Below are positions 16,739 through 26,519 of a stretch of DNA of 64,000 nt, one piece after another. The first letter of the stretch is position 1, and each line of letters starts with the position of its first letter. A program made the translations under genes and the position numbers. The notes under the pieces are model-generated. The model was not told the origin of the DNA. It saw only the letters and a program-made list of their open reading frames with translations, and did not search any database. Origin of the DNA: Stutzerimonas stutzeri (lineage in GTDB: Bacteria > Pseudomonadota > Gammaproteobacteria > Pseudomonadales > Pseudomonadaceae); NCBI RefSeq assembly GCF_019090095.1, contig NZ_JAGQFP010000003.1:124001-188000 (forward strand), given 5' to 3'.

Positions 16739-19570
16739 ATGACCCGCCACCAGGAAATCCGCCCCGCGCTCGAAGAAGGCATAGACCGCAAGGAGCTCGG
16801 CACGCTCCGTGATCGATTTCTGACCGTCAACGCTGGTCGCCTGGAGCGCACACGGCAAGTCATGTCGCCGCGCCAGCAGGCTGTGCTGAAACTGTTGCCG
16901 CTGCTGTTTCACGTTAACCATCCGATCCTGCCGGGGTATGTATCGGGGACCACGCCGGCCGGCCTCGCCGGCTTCGAGCCGGACGCCGACACCCTCGCCG
17001 AAGCCCAACGCCTGAGCCGCTCGTTTACCTACAGGCCGCTGCGGGGCAAGCCCTCTCAGCCAATTCAGGGCATGTACCTGATGGGCAGCCTGGGCACGGT
17101 CGCGCAGGGCGAGCAGAGCGACCTGGACGTCTGGGTCTGCCATGACCCGGACCTGTCGCCGGCACAACTCGATGAACTTCAGCGCAAGGGCGATCTGATT
17201 CAGGCCTGGGCGGCGACACAGGGTTGCGAGGCGCACTTCTTCCTGGTCGATCCGATGCGCTTCGCCCAAGGCGCACGCGAAGCGCAACTGACCTCCGACG
17301 ATTGCGGCACCACCCAGCATTATCTGCTGCTCGATGAGTTCTACCGAACCGCCATCTGGCTCGGCGGCCGTACCCCGGTGTGGTGGCTGGTGCCCGCGTA
17401 TGAGGAACATCGCTACCAGCACTACGTCCGCACCCTGCTGGACAAGCGCTTCATACGCAGCGAAGAGGTGCTGGACCTCGGCAGCCTCGGCGACATCCCG
17501 CCCGGCGAATACCTGGGTGCAGGTCTGTGGCAGCTGTACAAGGCCATAGAGTCGCCCTACAAGTCGCTGTTCAAGCTGCTGCTGGTCGAGGTCTATGCCA
17601 GCGAACACCCGCAGGTGCGCTGCCTGAGCCTGGACTTCAAACAGGCGGTCTACGCCAATCACCTGGTACTGGACGAGCTGGATCCCTACATCGTCGCGTA
17701 CCGCCGGATAGAGGCGTATCTCATCGCACGGGGTGATCAGGAGCGCTTGGCGCTATTGCGCCGCTGCCTGTATCTGAAGATCGACAAGCCCCTGAGCCGC
17801 CCGATGACCGGTCGCAGCAAGGGCTGGAAGCGGCAGTTGCTCGAGCGCCTCACCCACGACTGGGGTTGGGACGAGCGACAATTTGCCCAACTCGACCGGC
17901 GGAGCCAGTGGAAAACTCGCCAGGTCGATCAGGAGCGCAGGGCGCTGGTCAACGAGCTGACCTACGCCTACCGGTTTCTCAGCGAGTTCGCGCGCCGCCT
18001 GCAGATCACCAGCAGCATCAACGGCCGCGATTTCGCCGTCCTCGGCCGTCGCCTGCACGCCGCGATCGAGCGCAAGGCGGGCAAGATCGAGGCGATCAAC
18101 CTGGGCATTTCGCCGGACATGGCCGAGCACAGCCTGACGCTGGTGCAGGGCTACGACGCGGCAGGCGACGTCTCCTGGTCGCTGTACGAGGGCAGCCTGA
18201 ACGCCCGCGAAGTGACCCATTTTTCGCCACTCAAGCGCTCGCGCGAGCTGATCCCGCTGCTCGGCTGGTGCCATCGCAACGGCATCGTCGACAGCGCGAC
18301 CCATGTGGCGCTTCACCCCGGCGACAGTGGCTTGAGCGAAGCTGAGCTGTTTGCCCTGCTGACCGACCTGCGCCAAGCGTTTCCCATGCCGCCACCTGCC
18401 GTGACCGAGGACGCGTTGTTGACCGCAGCGGTCCCGGCCCAGGTCCTGTTGCTGGTGAACATCGGGCTGGATCCTTTCAGCCCCGAGCACCCACTCTCGC
18501 TCGATGAGCGCAACGACCCGTTCGGGTATGGCGCAGCACGGGAGAACCTGGTCCTGAGTGTCGACCGGCTCACGCTGAACAGCTGGAATGAGTTGATTGC
18601 CAGCCGCTACGAAGGGCCCTCGGCATTGCCCGACTGCTTGCGCGATTACCTCGACGAGTTGCCGGTGCGCGGCATGCGTCCCGCTCTGCAGGTGCGCTGT
18701 TTCTGCCGCCATTCCGGCTTGGCCATCGCACGGCGGGTGGAAACGCTGTTCAGCGATGCTCAGGGCGTGCTCGACGAGGCGAGCGAGAGCCGCTACCTGC
18801 TACAGGTTCGCCAGCACTTTCATCTGTTGGACCTGACCCCGCGCAACGTCCGGCACACGAAGCTCAGCGACCTGCCGGCCCTGATCGATCACCTGGGCGA
18901 GGCACATCAGCGAGATCGCCCGGTACGGGTGGATCGCCACGCCCTGGAGGGGCTGGATCTCGCGCTGATCCTGGCCCAGGCCAGAACGCAATGCCTGCAG
19001 GTGTTCTATCGCCTCCACGGCGCGACGGCGGAGCTGACGGTGCTGGATGAGTTCAACGCCCTGTGGCGTCAGCAGCTGCCCTATCGCGACGAGCAGAGCC
19101 TGCTGACGCCACTACTGCGCTTCCTGCAGTCGGTGAGCTACCGTCGCACTACGCAGCTGCCGTTCGAGGAAAGCCGTCTGGCAGCGATGGACATCCTGTT
19201 CTACCGGCTGCTGCAGCCTTCGCCGGACCGGCCGCTGACGGTCGAGCGCAGAGCGGCGCCACGCGAGGACGCCAGCGATCCGTTCTACGACATCCAGGCC
19301 ATCATCGAGCCCAGCGAGAAAGGCCGCTCGCAGGTCACGCTGTATTGCAACCACCAGGAATTTTCCAGCCTGGAATACGGCTCGGGACTCTTCGCCGCGG
19401 TGGCCCGCTATATTCTCGACCAGCGTAGCGGCGGCGAGCGCTATCCCTGCTACATCACCGACCTCGATCTGTCCGGCCTGCATGGCGGGGGCAAGACCCA
19501 GACCGTGCAACATCTGCGCTACAAGGCGCATCTCGAAGCCGCGCTCAATCAGGCGCTGGCCGATCTCTGA
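16739..19570 (+). CDS. cyaA: Class I adenylate cyclase
   Basis: CyaA makes cAMP, which in pseudomonads feeds Vfr-dependent regulation. The 943-residue protein has the length of enterobacterial-type class I cyclases. The catalytic nucleotidyltransferase region near residues 115-140 carries GSLGTVAQGEQSDLDVWVCH (Gly-Ser and Asp-x-Asp for metal and ATP). The rest is the long regulatory C-terminal part typical of the class. The ATG at 16739 begins MTRHQEIRPALEEGIDRKEL. The rnk gene follows on the opposite strand. Confidence 0.95.
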   Translation: MTRHQEIRPALEEGIDRKELGTLRDRFLTVNAGRLERTRQVMSPRQQAVLKLLPLLFHVNHPILPGYVSGTTPAGLAGFEPDADTLAEAQRLSRSFTYRPLRGKPSQPIQGMYLMGSLGTVAQGEQSDLDVWVCHDPDLSPAQLDELQRKGDLIQAWAATQGCEAHFFLVDPMRFAQGAREAQLTSDDCGTTQHYLLLDEFYRTAIWLGGRTPVWWLVPAYEEHRYQHYVRTLLDKRFIRSEEVLDLGSLGDIPPGEYLGAGLWQLYKAIESPYKSLFKLLLVEVYASEHPQVRCLSLDFKQAVYANHLVLDELDPYIVAYRRIEAYLIARGDQERLALLRRCLYLKIDKPLSRPMTGRSKGWKRQLLERLTHDWGWDERQFAQLDRRSQWKTRQVDQERRALVNELTYAYRFLSEFARRLQITSSINGRDFAVLGRRLHAAIERKAGKIEAINLGISPDMAEHSLTLVQGYDAAGDVSWSLYEGSLNAREVTHFSPLKRSRELIPLLGWCHRNGIVDSATHVALHPGDSGLSEAELFALLTDLRQAFPMPPPAVTEDALLTAAVPAQVLLLVNIGLDPFSPEHPLSLDERNDPFGYGAARENLVLSVDRLTLNSWNELIASRYEGPSALPDCLRDYLDELPVRGMRPALQVRCFCRHSGLAIARRVETLFSDAQGVLDEASESRYLLQVRQHFHLLDLTPRNVRHTKLSDLPALIDHLGEAHQRDRPVRVDRHALEGLDLALILAQARTQCLQVFYRLHGATAELTVLDEFNALWRQQLPYRDEQSLLTPLLRFLQSVSYRRTTQLPFEESRLAAMDILFYRLLQPSPDRPLTVERRAAPREDASDPFYDIQAIIEPSEKGRSQVTLYCNHQEFSSLEYGSGLFAAVARYILDQRSGGERYPCYITDLDLSGLHGGGKTQTVQHLRYKAHLEAALNQALADL

Positions 19571-19599
19571 TCAGGCGTGGCGCGAGCCACGCCCAGGCC

Positions 19600-20007
19600 T
19601 CACAGGCCGACGTCACCTGCCGCTTCGGGTTGGTACTCGACCGCCAGCAGCGTCAGCTTGAGCACCTTGCCGCCCGGCGTCGGCCAGTCGATGTGCTGGC
19701 CGACGCTCATGCCCAGCAACGCGGTACCGACCGGCGCCAGCACCGAGACAGTCCCCTCCCGCCCGGCGTCCTGCGGATAGACCAGGGTCAGGTGATAATC
19801 CTTGCCACTGCCTTCTTCTCGACAATGGACACGTGAGTTCATCGATACCACACCAGCGGCCAGTTCGCTGCGCTCGACCACCTGAGCACGGGACAACTCT
19901 TCTTCGAGCGCCTCGGCGGCCGGACCATAGTCAGCCAGGCCATCGAGCATTCGCTCGAGCCGCTGCAGGTCGGGTTGCGTGATGATGATGGGCGGTGCGC
20001 TGGTCAT
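19600..20007 (-). CDS. rnk: Nucleoside diphosphate kinase regulator Rnk
   Basis: Rnk binds RNA polymerase and is related to GreA/GreB; in Pseudomonas it was found as a regulator of nucleoside diphosphate kinase levels and alginate. The 135-residue protein starts MTSAPPIIITQPDLQRLERM, with a short N-terminal coiled coil (residues 10-45) and a C-terminal FKBP-like Gre domain (LTLVYPQDAGREGTVSVLAP ... GTALLGMSVGQHIDW). It converges on cyaA with a 29-base gap and lies downstream of cyaY on the same strand, separated by a terminator. Confidence 0.92.
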   Translation of the reverse strand: MTSAPPIIITQPDLQRLERMLDGLADYGPAAEALEEELSRAQVVERSELAAGVVSMNSRVHCREEGSGKDYHLTLVYPQDAGREGTVSVLAPVGTALLGMSVGQHIDWPTPGGKVLKLTLLAVEYQPEAAGDVGL

Positions 20008-20052
20008 GGGTCTGGGTCAACTCCTGGACAAAAGTGAAAGGTCAGAAAAAGC

Positions 20053-20080
20053 AAAACCCCGCCCGAAGGCGGGGTTTTTT
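20053..20080 (-). terminator. Rho-independent terminator between cyaY and rnk
   Basis: A GC hairpin (arms ACCCCGCC and GGCGGGGT, loop CGAA) is flanked by A-rich sequence on one side and TTTTTT on the other, so it could work on either strand. By position it ends the minus-strand cyaY transcript. Confidence 0.85.
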
Positions 20081-20164
20081 AACCTGAACTCGACCCTAAC
20101 ACAGCCAATTTAATAAGCAAGGGCGTGAGGGCTGTCGCCCGGTTCGCGACCGTCCGGCCTCGCC

Positions 20165-20497
20165 TCAAAGCTCCTCGAAATCGAGCGCTTCACCGCCCTG
20201 TTCCTGCGTGACCCGCGCAAGCAATTCGCCAAGGCGCTCGTCATTGCTGTCGCAAATCCACATCGAGGCGGCTTCGTCGTAATCGAAGTGGAACCCACCC
20301 GAACGCGCCGCGACCCAGAGCTGGCGCAGCGGAGGCTGGCGGCTGAAGATCAGCTGCGTGCCGTTCTCGAAACGCACGGTGAGCACGCCACCGGAGTTGT
20401 CCAGATCGACATCCATGCCGCTGTGATCGAACACATCCTCGACTTCTTCCTGAACGGCGTCGACAAGATCGTGGAAGCGGGCTTCGCTCAAACTCAT
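20165..20497 (-). CDS. cyaY: Iron donor protein CyaY (frataxin)
   Basis: Frataxin homologue that binds iron and modulates Fe-S cluster assembly by IscS/IscU. The 110-residue protein begins MSLSEARFHDLVDAVQEEVE with the acidic helix 1 expected for iron binding, followed by GVLTVRFENGTQLIFSRQPP and the conserved QLWVAARSGGFHFDY segment. I chose the ATG at 20497, which has GAAGGA upstream; the longer open frame runs into the lptM promoter. Divergent from lptM-lysA. Confidence 0.94.
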   Translation of the reverse strand: MSLSEARFHDLVDAVQEEVEDVFDHSGMDVDLDNSGGVLTVRFENGTQLIFSRQPPLRQLWVAARSGGFHFDYDEAASMWICDSNDERLGELLARVTQEQGGEALDFEEL

Positions 20498-20696
20498 GAA
20501 TCGGTTTCCTTCGGTACGGGGTGCACGGCGGCACCCGGCCACCGACGATCCCGACGAGCTTAGCAGGCCACCGCCGCGTCTAGCGAGCGATGGCCCGGAC
20601 GGCAGGCGATATGTCCGCTGACGCGCGCACCCACATAGGCAATCCGGTGGGTGCTGGGTATACTCCGGCCATCGATTTTCCAAGGATTGCTCCCCA

Positions 20697-20837
20697 ATGA
20701 AGCGCCTATTGCTTCCATTCATCGCACTCGCGGTTCTCGCGTCCGCACTCGGCGGCTGCGGCCAGAAAGGCCCGCTTTATCACCCGGACGACGAGGCTAC
20801 GGCCAAAGAGCGTTCCAAAGACCGATTCGAACTGTAA
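20697..20837 (+). CDS. lptM: LptM (YifL-like) small lipoprotein
   Basis: A 46-residue lipoprotein, [20 protein letters not shown] followed by the lipidated Cys (lipobox LGGC, Cys near residue 21) and the family motif GQKGPLYHP. LptM helps mature the LptD/LptE outer-membrane LPS translocon. The mature part is short and charged and ends KDRFEL. It is directly upstream of lysA, the usual position (called lppL in P. aeruginosa); the TAA is followed at once by the lysA ribosome-binding site. Short enough to be missed by length cut-offs. Confidence 0.93.
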   Translation: MKRLLLPFIALAVLASALGGCGQKGPLYHPDDEATAKERSKDRFEL

Positions 20838-20848
20838 AGGAGGCATCC

Positions 20849-22096
20849 ATGGAGGCCTTCTCGTACCGCGACGGTCAACTCTTCGCGGAGGGCGTGGCGC
20901 TGCCCGCTCTCGCGCAACGCTTCGGCACCCCGACTTACGTCTACTCGCGTGCCCACATCGAGGCGCAGTACCACGCCTATGCCGACGCCCTGAAAGGCAT
21001 GCCCCATCTGGTCTGCTTTGCCGTGAAGGCGAACTCGAACCTCGGCGTGCTGAACGTGCTGGCGCGCCTGGGGGCCGGGTTCGACATCGTCTCCATCGGC
21101 GAGCTCGAGCGCGTCCTCGCTGCCGGCGGCCAACCGGAGCGCATCGTCTTTTCCGGTGTAGGCAAGAGCCGTGACGACATGCGCCGCGCGCTGCAAGTCG
21201 GTGTGCATTGTTTCAACGTCGAGTCCACCGAGGAGCTCGAGCGTCTGCAGCAGGTCGCTGCCGAGCTCGATGTGGTGGCGCCGGTATCGCTGCGGGTCAA
21301 TCCCGATGTGGACGCCGGCACGCACCCGTACATCTCCACCGGACTCAAGGAAAACAAGTTCGGTATCGCCATCGCCAATGCCGACGCGGTCTATGGCCGT
21401 GCTCATGAGCTGAGCCATATCGAAGTGATCGGTGTCGACTGCCACATCGGCTCGCAGCTGACCACGCTGCCACCGTTCCTCGACGCACTCGATCGCCTGC
21501 TGGCGCTGATCGACCGCCTGGCCGTACGTGGCATCCGCATCCGCCACCTGGACCTGGGCGGCGGGCTCGGTGTGCGCTACCGCGAGGAGCAGCCGCCATT
21601 GGCCGGCGACTATATCCAGGCGGTGCGCAAACGCATCGACGGCCGCGACCTGGCACTGGTGTTCGAACCCGGACGCTCGATCGTCGCCAACGCCGGCGTG
21701 CTGCTGACCCGCGTGGAATACCTCAAGCACACCGAGCACAAGGACTTCGCCATCGTCGATGCGGCGATGAACGACCTGATCCGCCCGGCGCTGTACCAGG
21801 CCTGGATGGACGTGGTGCCGGTGCAGCCGCGCGACGGCCAGGCACGTCACTACGACATCGTCGGGCCGATCTGCGAAACCGGCGACTTCCTCGCCAAGGA
21901 GCGGCCGCTGGTCCTCGCCGAAGGCGATCTGCTGGCCGTTCGCTCGGCAGGCGCCTATGGTTTCGTCATGAGTTCGAACTACAACACCCGCGGCCGCGCC
22001 GCCGAGGTGCTGGTGGACGGGGAAGACGCCTACGAAGTGCGCCGCCGCGAAAGCGTGCAGGAGCTATACGCTGGCGAAAGCCTGCTGCCTGCCTGA
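20849..22096 (+). CDS. lysA: Diaminopimelate decarboxylase
   Basis: LysA is the PLP enzyme that converts meso-diaminopimelate to lysine. The 415-residue protein has the cofactor Lys in [15 protein letters not shown] (near residue 60), the phosphate-binding GGGLGVRY, and [12 protein letters not shown] toward the C-terminus, the latter providing the active-site Cys from the partner subunit. An AAAGGAGG ribosome-binding site lies directly after the lptM stop, supporting the ATG at 20849. dapF follows 10 bases downstream, placing the last two lysine/cell-wall steps together. Confidence 0.97.
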   Translation: MEAFSYRDGQLFAEGVALPALAQRFGTPTYVYSRAHIEAQYHAYADALKGMPHLVCFAVKANSNLGVLNVLARLGAGFDIVSIGELERVLAAGGQPERIVFSGVGKSRDDMRRALQVGVHCFNVESTEELERLQQVAAELDVVAPVSLRVNPDVDAGTHPYISTGLKENKFGIAIANADAVYGRAHELSHIEVIGVDCHIGSQLTTLPPFLDALDRLLALIDRLAVRGIRIRHLDLGGGLGVRYREEQPPLAGDYIQAVRKRIDGRDLALVFEPGRSIVANAGVLLTRVEYLKHTEHKDFAIVDAAMNDLIRPALYQAWMDVVPVQPRDGQARHYDIVGPICETGDFLAKERPLVLAEGDLLAVRSAGAYGFVMSSNYNTRGRAAEVLVDGEDAYEVRRRESVQELYAGESLLPA

Positions 22097-22106
22097 GGCC
22101 ACGACG

Positions 22107-22937
22107 ATGCTTTTGCGTTTTACCAAGATGCACGGCCTGGGCAACGATTTCATGGTCATCGACCTGATCAGCCAGCACGCGCATATCCAGCCCAAGCACG
22201 CCAAGCAATGGGGTGATCGGCATACCGGTGTGGGCTTCGATCAGCTGTTGCTGGTCGAGCCCCCGCACGATCCCGATGTCGACTTCCGCTACCGCATCTT
22301 CAACTCCGATGGCTCGGAAGTGGAGCAATGCGGCAATGGTGCGCGCTGTTTCGCCCGCTTCGTGCTCGACAAGCGCCTGACGATGAAGCGGCACATCCGG
22401 GTCGAGACCAAGGGCGGCATCATCGAGCTGAACATTCGTCCCGACGGGCAGATCAGCGTCGACATGGGCGCGCCGCGCCTGGTGCCGGCCGATATTCCGT
22501 TCCAGGCCGATGGCGAGGCCCTCAGCTATCCGCTGAGTGTCGAGGGTCAAGCGCTGGAGATCGCGGCGCTATCGATGGGCAATCCGCACGCCGTGTTACG
22601 CGTGGACGATGTCACCACCGCGCCGGTGCACGAGCTGGGCCCGAAGATCGAGCATCACCCGCGCTTCCCGCAGCGGGTCAACGCGGGTTTCCTCCAGGTC
22701 GTTGATCGCCAGCACGCAAAACTGCGTGTCTGGGAGCGCGGTGCCGGCGAAACCCAGGCCTGCGGCACCGGCGCCTGCGCCGCGGCAGTGGCCGCAATCC
22801 GCCAGGGCTGGATGGATTCGCCGGTGCAGATCGATCTGCCTGGTGGCCGTCTGTCCATCGAATGGGCAGGTACGGGACAGCCGGTTATGATGACCGGCCC
22901 CGCCGTTCGTGTTTTCGAAGGACAAGTTCGCCTATGA
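22107..22937 (+). CDS. dapF: Diaminopimelate epimerase
   Basis: DapF interconverts LL- and meso-diaminopimelate for lysine and peptidoglycan synthesis, without PLP, using two Cys residues. Both are present: [13 protein letters not shown] (first Cys in the GNG motif) and [16 protein letters not shown] (second). The 276-residue protein starts [20 protein letters not shown], the classic N-terminus. The stop overlaps the start of the DUF484 gene by four bases (ATGA), indicating coupling. Confidence 0.97.
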   Translation: MLLRFTKMHGLGNDFMVIDLISQHAHIQPKHAKQWGDRHTGVGFDQLLLVEPPHDPDVDFRYRIFNSDGSEVEQCGNGARCFARFVLDKRLTMKRHIRVETKGGIIELNIRPDGQISVDMGAPRLVPADIPFQADGEALSYPLSVEGQALEIAALSMGNPHAVLRVDDVTTAPVHELGPKIEHHPRFPQRVNAGFLQVVDRQHAKLRVWERGAGETQACGTGACAAAVAAIRQGWMDSPVQIDLPGGRLSIEWAGTGQPVMMTGPAVRVFEGQVRL

Positions 22938-23629
22938 CCGAGCAAAACCAGGACAAGCCGCAGCTGCCGGACGCCGAAACCGTCGCGGCTTACCTGCGCG
23001 CCCACCCGGAATTCTTTGTCGATCACGATGAATTGATTCCCGAACTGCGCATCCCGCATTTGCCCGGTGGGGCGGTGTCGCTGGTCGAGCGTCAGGTCAA
23101 GCTGCTGCGCGAGCGCAACATCGAAATGCGCCATCGGCTGTCGCAACTGATGGATGTTGCCCGCGACAACGACCGGCTGTTCGACAAGACCCGCCGCCTG
23201 GTACTCGACCTGCTCGACGCCAACAGCCTGGAAGAGGTGATCGGCGCGGTGGATGAGAGCCTGCGGCACGAATTCCAGGTGCCCTACGTCAGTCTCATCC
23301 TGTTCAGCGAAACCCCGCTGCCGGTTGGCCGTAGCGTGACCGCGACCGAAGCCCAGCAGGCGATCGGCGGCCTGCTCGGCAGCAGCAAGACCATCTGCGG
23401 TGTGCTACGTCCGCATGAGCTGGCGTTCCTCTTCGGTGAAGAGGACAGCAGCGGCATCGGCTCGGCTGCCGTGGTCGCGCTCAGTCAGCAGCAAGGTATC
23501 CTGGCGATAGGCAGCCAGGATCCGCAACACTACAAGAGCTCGCTGGGTACTCTGTTCCTCAGTTACATCGCCGAAGTACTGACGCGGGTGCTGCCGAATT
23601 ACTCCACCCCGCTGCGCTCGGTGCGCTGA
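22934..23629 (+). CDS. DUF484 family protein
   Basis: A 231-residue GAF-like protein of the DUF484 family, commonly lying between dapF and xerC in gammaproteobacteria. Function unproven. The start [20 protein letters not shown] precedes the family's [20 protein letters not shown] segment; a coiled coil (about residues 55-80) leads to a GAF-like domain ending near [13 protein letters not shown]. The ATG at 22934 overlaps the dapF stop. After its stop comes a 239-base gap with a repeat element. Confidence 0.88.
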   Translation: MTEQNQDKPQLPDAETVAAYLRAHPEFFVDHDELIPELRIPHLPGGAVSLVERQVKLLRERNIEMRHRLSQLMDVARDNDRLFDKTRRLVLDLLDANSLEEVIGAVDESLRHEFQVPYVSLILFSETPLPVGRSVTATEAQQAIGGLLGSSKTICGVLRPHELAFLFGEEDSSGIGSAAVVALSQQQGILAIGSQDPQHYKSSLGTLFLSYIAEVLTRVLPNYSTPLRSVR

Positions 23630-23648
23630 AACCGCCGCAGACCCGCCA

Positions 23649-23765
23649 GCGTAGGTTGGATTAGCCGAAGGCGTAATCCGACGTTCGAGTGGGTTGGCGT
23701 CTGGCGATCGGCGCGGATGGGGCGAGGTAACCGACGGAAGCGCCTCCGGCGATTCCATCCTACGC
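23649..23765. repeat. Extragenic element bounded by GCGTAGG/CCTACGC
   Basis: This 117-base stretch between DUF484 and xerC begins GCGTAGGTTGGATTAGCC, contains the short hairpin GATTAGCC-GAA-GGCGTAATC-like core (23659-23680), and ends CATCCTACGC. Its GTAGG...CCTAC ends match the layout of the much larger array near 38 kb. It is noncoding. Confidence 0.6.
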
Positions 23766-23868
23766 ACTGGCCGCGACAGCTCTGCGACGACGCTTCATTA
23801 GTTTCGCGCTGCCTTCTCGTCAGCCTTTCTGCCGCCAGCGCTTTTATCGGCCCCTGAGGTTTATATCG

Positions 23869-24768
23869 ATGCAAACCGACCTCGACGCCTATCTCCTGCA
23901 CCTGCGCAACGAGCGCCAGGTGTCGCCGCACACCCTCGACGGCTACCGCCGGGATCTCGTCAAGGCAGTGGCCTTTTGCGAGCGGCAAGGGGTCGGCGCC
24001 TGGGCGTCGCTAAAGCCGGCGCAGGTGCGCCAACTGGTCGCCGAAGGCCATCGTCAAGGCCAGTCCGGCCGCAGCCTGGCGCGCCTGCTCTCCTCGCTGC
24101 GCGGCCTGTATCGTTACCTCAATCAGACCGGGCGCTGTGCCCACGACCCGGCCGCCGGCATATCGGCACCCAAGGGCGAGAAGCGCCTGCCTCGCCTGCT
24201 CGATACCGACCGCGCGATGCAATTGCTGGACGGCGGCGTCGAGGACGATTTCATCGGCCATCGGGACCAGGCCATGCTCGAACTGTTCTACTCGTCCGGG
24301 CTGCGTCTGGCCGAACTGGTCGGGCTGAACCTGCCTGAACTCGACCTGCCCGCCGGCCTGGTTCGGGTGTTGGGCAAGGGCAACAAGGAGCGCGTGCTGC
24401 CCGTCGGCCGCAAGGCGCGGGATGCGTTGCAGGCCTGGCTGCCACTGCGCGCGCTGAGCCGCCCGGCCGATGAGGCCTTGTTCGTTAGCCAACAGGGACG
24501 CCGCCTGAGCCCTCGTGCGGTTCAGCTGCGGGTTCGCCAGGCCGGGGTCCGCGAGCTTGGCCAGCATCTGCATCCGCACATGCTCCGGCACAGCTTTGCC
24601 AGTCATATCCTCGAGTCCTCGCAGGACCTGCGCTCGGTGCAGGAGCTGCTTGGCCATGCCGACATCGGCACCACACAGATCTACACCCATCTGGACTTTC
24701 AGCACCTGGCGAAGATCTACGACCAGGCGCACCCGCGCGCCAAGCGCAAACAGGAAGGCGAGCCATGA
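23869..24768 (+). CDS. xerC: Site-specific tyrosine recombinase XerC
   Basis: XerC acts with XerD at the chromosomal dif site to resolve dimers. The 299-residue protein has an N-terminal SAM-like DNA-binding domain ([20 protein letters not shown]) and a catalytic domain with all expected residues: Arg in [12 protein letters not shown], Lys in [11 protein letters not shown], His-x-x-Arg in [12 protein letters not shown], His in [11 protein letters not shown], and Tyr in IYTHLDF. It overlaps the HAD gene by four bases and belongs to the lysA-dapF block. This is the housekeeping recombinase, not an integrase. Confidence 0.96.
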   Translation: MQTDLDAYLLHLRNERQVSPHTLDGYRRDLVKAVAFCERQGVGAWASLKPAQVRQLVAEGHRQGQSGRSLARLLSSLRGLYRYLNQTGRCAHDPAAGISAPKGEKRLPRLLDTDRAMQLLDGGVEDDFIGHRDQAMLELFYSSGLRLAELVGLNLPELDLPAGLVRVLGKGNKERVLPVGRKARDALQAWLPLRALSRPADEALFVSQQGRRLSPRAVQLRVRQAGVRELGQHLHPHMLRHSFASHILESSQDLRSVQELLGHADIGTTQIYTHLDFQHLAKIYDQAHPRAKRKQEGEP

Positions 24769-25460
24769 GTATCCAGCTGATCACCTTCGACCTTGACGAC
24801 ACCCTGTGGGATGTCGGCCCGGTCATCCAGAGCGCGGAGACCCGCCTGCGCGATTGGCTCGGCCAGCACGCGCCGCGCCTGGGCGGCTTTCCGATCGAAT
24901 CACTGGCAGCGATCCGCCGCCTGCTGATCGAGTCCGAACCCGGTCTCCAGCACCGTATCAGCGAGCTGCGCCGGCGCATCCTGTTTCATGCCCTGCACGA
25001 CGCCGGCTATTCGCCAAACGAGGCGCAGGCGATCGCCGATCAGGCTTTCGAGGTGTTTCTCGAAGCGCGGCACGCCATCGACCTGTTCCCCGACGTGCAT
25101 CCAACGTTGGAGCACCTGGCCAACCACTACACGCTCGGGGTCCTGACCAACGGCAATGCCGACGTCCGCCGCCTTGGCCTGGCCGACTACTTTCAGTTCA
25201 CGCTCTGCGCCGAAGAACTGGGCGTCGGCAAACCCGACCCACGACCTTTCGAAGAAGCGCTCGCGCGTGCCCAGGTCGCCGCCGAACACGCCGTGCACAT
25301 CGGCGATCACCCGGTGGACGATATTGGCGGCGCGCGGCGCGCCGGGGTCAGAGCGATCTGGTTCAACCCGGCCGGCGCCGCCTGGCAGCACGAAGGCCAA
25401 CCCGACGCCGAAGTACGCAGCCTGGCGGAGCTTCCAGCGCTGTTGAGACGCTGGCAGTAA
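24765..25460 (+). CDS. HAD superfamily hydrolase (YigB-like)
   Basis: A 231-residue HAD phosphatase. Motif I is [14 protein letters not shown] (Asp nucleophile and acid/base near residues 8-10), motif II is VLTNGN, motif III the Lys in [10 protein letters not shown], and motif [17 protein letters not shown]. coli YigB dephosphorylates FMN and other small phosphates; substrate here is unproven. It overlaps xerC by four bases and ends at a strong bidirectional terminator. Synteny with xerC is standard. Confidence 0.9.
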   Translation: MSIQLITFDLDDTLWDVGPVIQSAETRLRDWLGQHAPRLGGFPIESLAAIRRLLIESEPGLQHRISELRRRILFHALHDAGYSPNEAQAIADQAFEVFLEARHAIDLFPDVHPTLEHLANHYTLGVLTNGNADVRRLGLADYFQFTLCAEELGVGKPDPRPFEEALARAQVAAEHAVHIGDHPVDDIGGARRAGVRAIWFNPAGAAWQHEGQPDAEVRSLAELPALLRRWQ

Positions 25461-25478
25461 TCGCTTGCCCCGGAAATG

Positions 25479-25512
25479 AAAAAGCCCAGCACACCGGTGC
25501 TGGGCTTTTCTT
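25479..25512. terminator. Bidirectional rho-independent terminator
   Basis: The arms AAAGCCCAGCAC and GTGCTGGGCTTT close a short loop and are flanked by A-run and T-run. It sits between the convergent HAD gene and sutA and can serve both. Confidence 0.9.
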
Positions 25513-25583
25513 ATCCGCTGACGAGCCGCGCCGGCAATGGAACGCGCCATGCGACGGCATGGCACCTCCGGCACCGGACCGAA

Positions 25584-25922
25584 TCAGATAGGCCGGCTGC
25601 CGTACTTGCTGTCCGGCTTCTTCGGCGGGTCGGCCACGACGTTGGGCTCGACCTCCTGCACCCGACCACCGCGCGCAAGAAACTCCTCCATCGCACGCGC
25701 CAGCTCCTCGCGCTCCTTCTGTTTGGCTTCCAGGCTCGGCAGCTCATCGACGACGGCAGACTTGGCCTTGGCCTTCTTGCTGGTCGGAGTCGCCCGGTCG
25801 CTGTCCGTGCTTTCGTCGTCGGCGCTGTTGTCGGCATCACCCTCGTCAGCCGCCCCCAGCTCCTCGTCGTCCTCCTCGTCGTTAACGTCCAGATCGTCTT
25901 GTTCTAGTTCTTCGTCACTCAT
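25584..25922 (-). CDS. sutA: SutA transcriptional regulator
   Basis: SutA is a small acidic RNA polymerase-binding protein that supports transcription in slow-growing P. aeruginosa. The 112-residue protein has a very acidic disordered N-terminus (MSDEELEQDDLDVNDEEDDE), a central helix (LEAKQKEREELARAMEEFL) and the invariant C-terminal tail VVADPPKKPDSKYGSRPI, all as I recall for SutA. The ATG at 25922 is preferred over a TTG two codons upstream. Restricted to Pseudomonas relatives, so it supports the organism call. Confidence 0.93.
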   Translation of the reverse strand: MSDEELEQDDLDVNDEEDDEELGAADEGDADNSADDESTDSDRATPTSKKAKAKSAVVDELPSLEAKQKEREELARAMEEFLARGGRVQEVEPNVVADPPKKPDSKYGSRPI

Positions 25923-25996
25923 GTTCAACCTCGTACCTTGCCAAAGCGGAAGTTATAGCCCAGCGATGTGCCTGTTCGCCTATCGCCAAAAGAAAT

Positions 25997-26422
25997 TCAA
26001 CTCGCCATCCCATGCAACGTCACAAGCACCAGCCTGGCACTCCCCTGGTCACGATGCTCACCCAGGTAGATGCCCTGCCAGGTCCCCAGCGCCAGCCGCC
26101 CCTCGCTGACTGGCACACTCAGCTGGCAGCCGAGCAGACTCGCCTTGAAATGCGCCGGCAGATCGTCCGGCCCTTCGTAGTCGTGCTCGTAACCCGCCTG
26201 GCCTTGCGGCACCAGGCGATTGAAGAAACGTTCGAAATCACGTCGCACCGCGCCGTCGGCATTTTCGTTGATGGTCAACGAGGCCGAGGTATGACGCAGC
26301 CACAGGTGTAACAGACCGACCCGGCATTCATGCAGTTCCGGCAATTTGGCAAGCAGCTCGTCGGTAATCAAGTGAAACCCTCGCGGCTTCGGGCGCAGCG
26401 TGATCAAAGTCTGTTGCCACAT
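25997..26422 (-). CDS. YjbQ family protein (secondary thiamine-phosphate synthase type)
   Basis: UPF0047/YjbQ proteins form trimers; the E. coli member has weak thiamine-phosphate synthase activity and the true role is unclear. The 141-residue sequence has the conserved [17 protein letters not shown] motif and a second conserved stretch [17 protein letters not shown] with the His-Arg expected at the active site. It begins [20 protein letters not shown]. It lies downstream of amtB2 on the same strand but a terminator separates them. Confidence 0.9.
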   Translation of the reverse strand: MWQQTLITLRPKPRGFHLITDELLAKLPELHECRVGLLHLWLRHTSASLTINENADGAVRRDFERFFNRLVPQGQAGYEHDYEGPDDLPAHFKASLLGCQLSVPVSEGRLALGTWQGIYLGEHRDQGSARLVLVTLHGMAS

Positions 26423-26470
26423 GCCGGTCCTCCCGCGATCGCCTGAACGGGCGCATTCTAGCGCGGCGGC

Positions 26471-26502
26471 AGAAAAAACAAAGGGCGCCCGAAGGCGCCC
26501 TT
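26471..26502 (-). terminator. Terminator of the glnK-amtB1-amtB2 operon
   Basis: On the minus strand, AAGGGCGCC pairs with GGCGCCCTT around a TTCG loop and is followed by TGTTTTTTC. It begins just after the amtB2 stop. Confidence 0.88.
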
Positions 26503-26519
26503 GTCATAGCCCGGGACGC

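Noticed and set aside
23869..24768. Phage or island integrase
   Set aside because: The tyrosine recombinase sits in the dapF-DUF484-xerC-HAD operon and matches housekeeping XerC.
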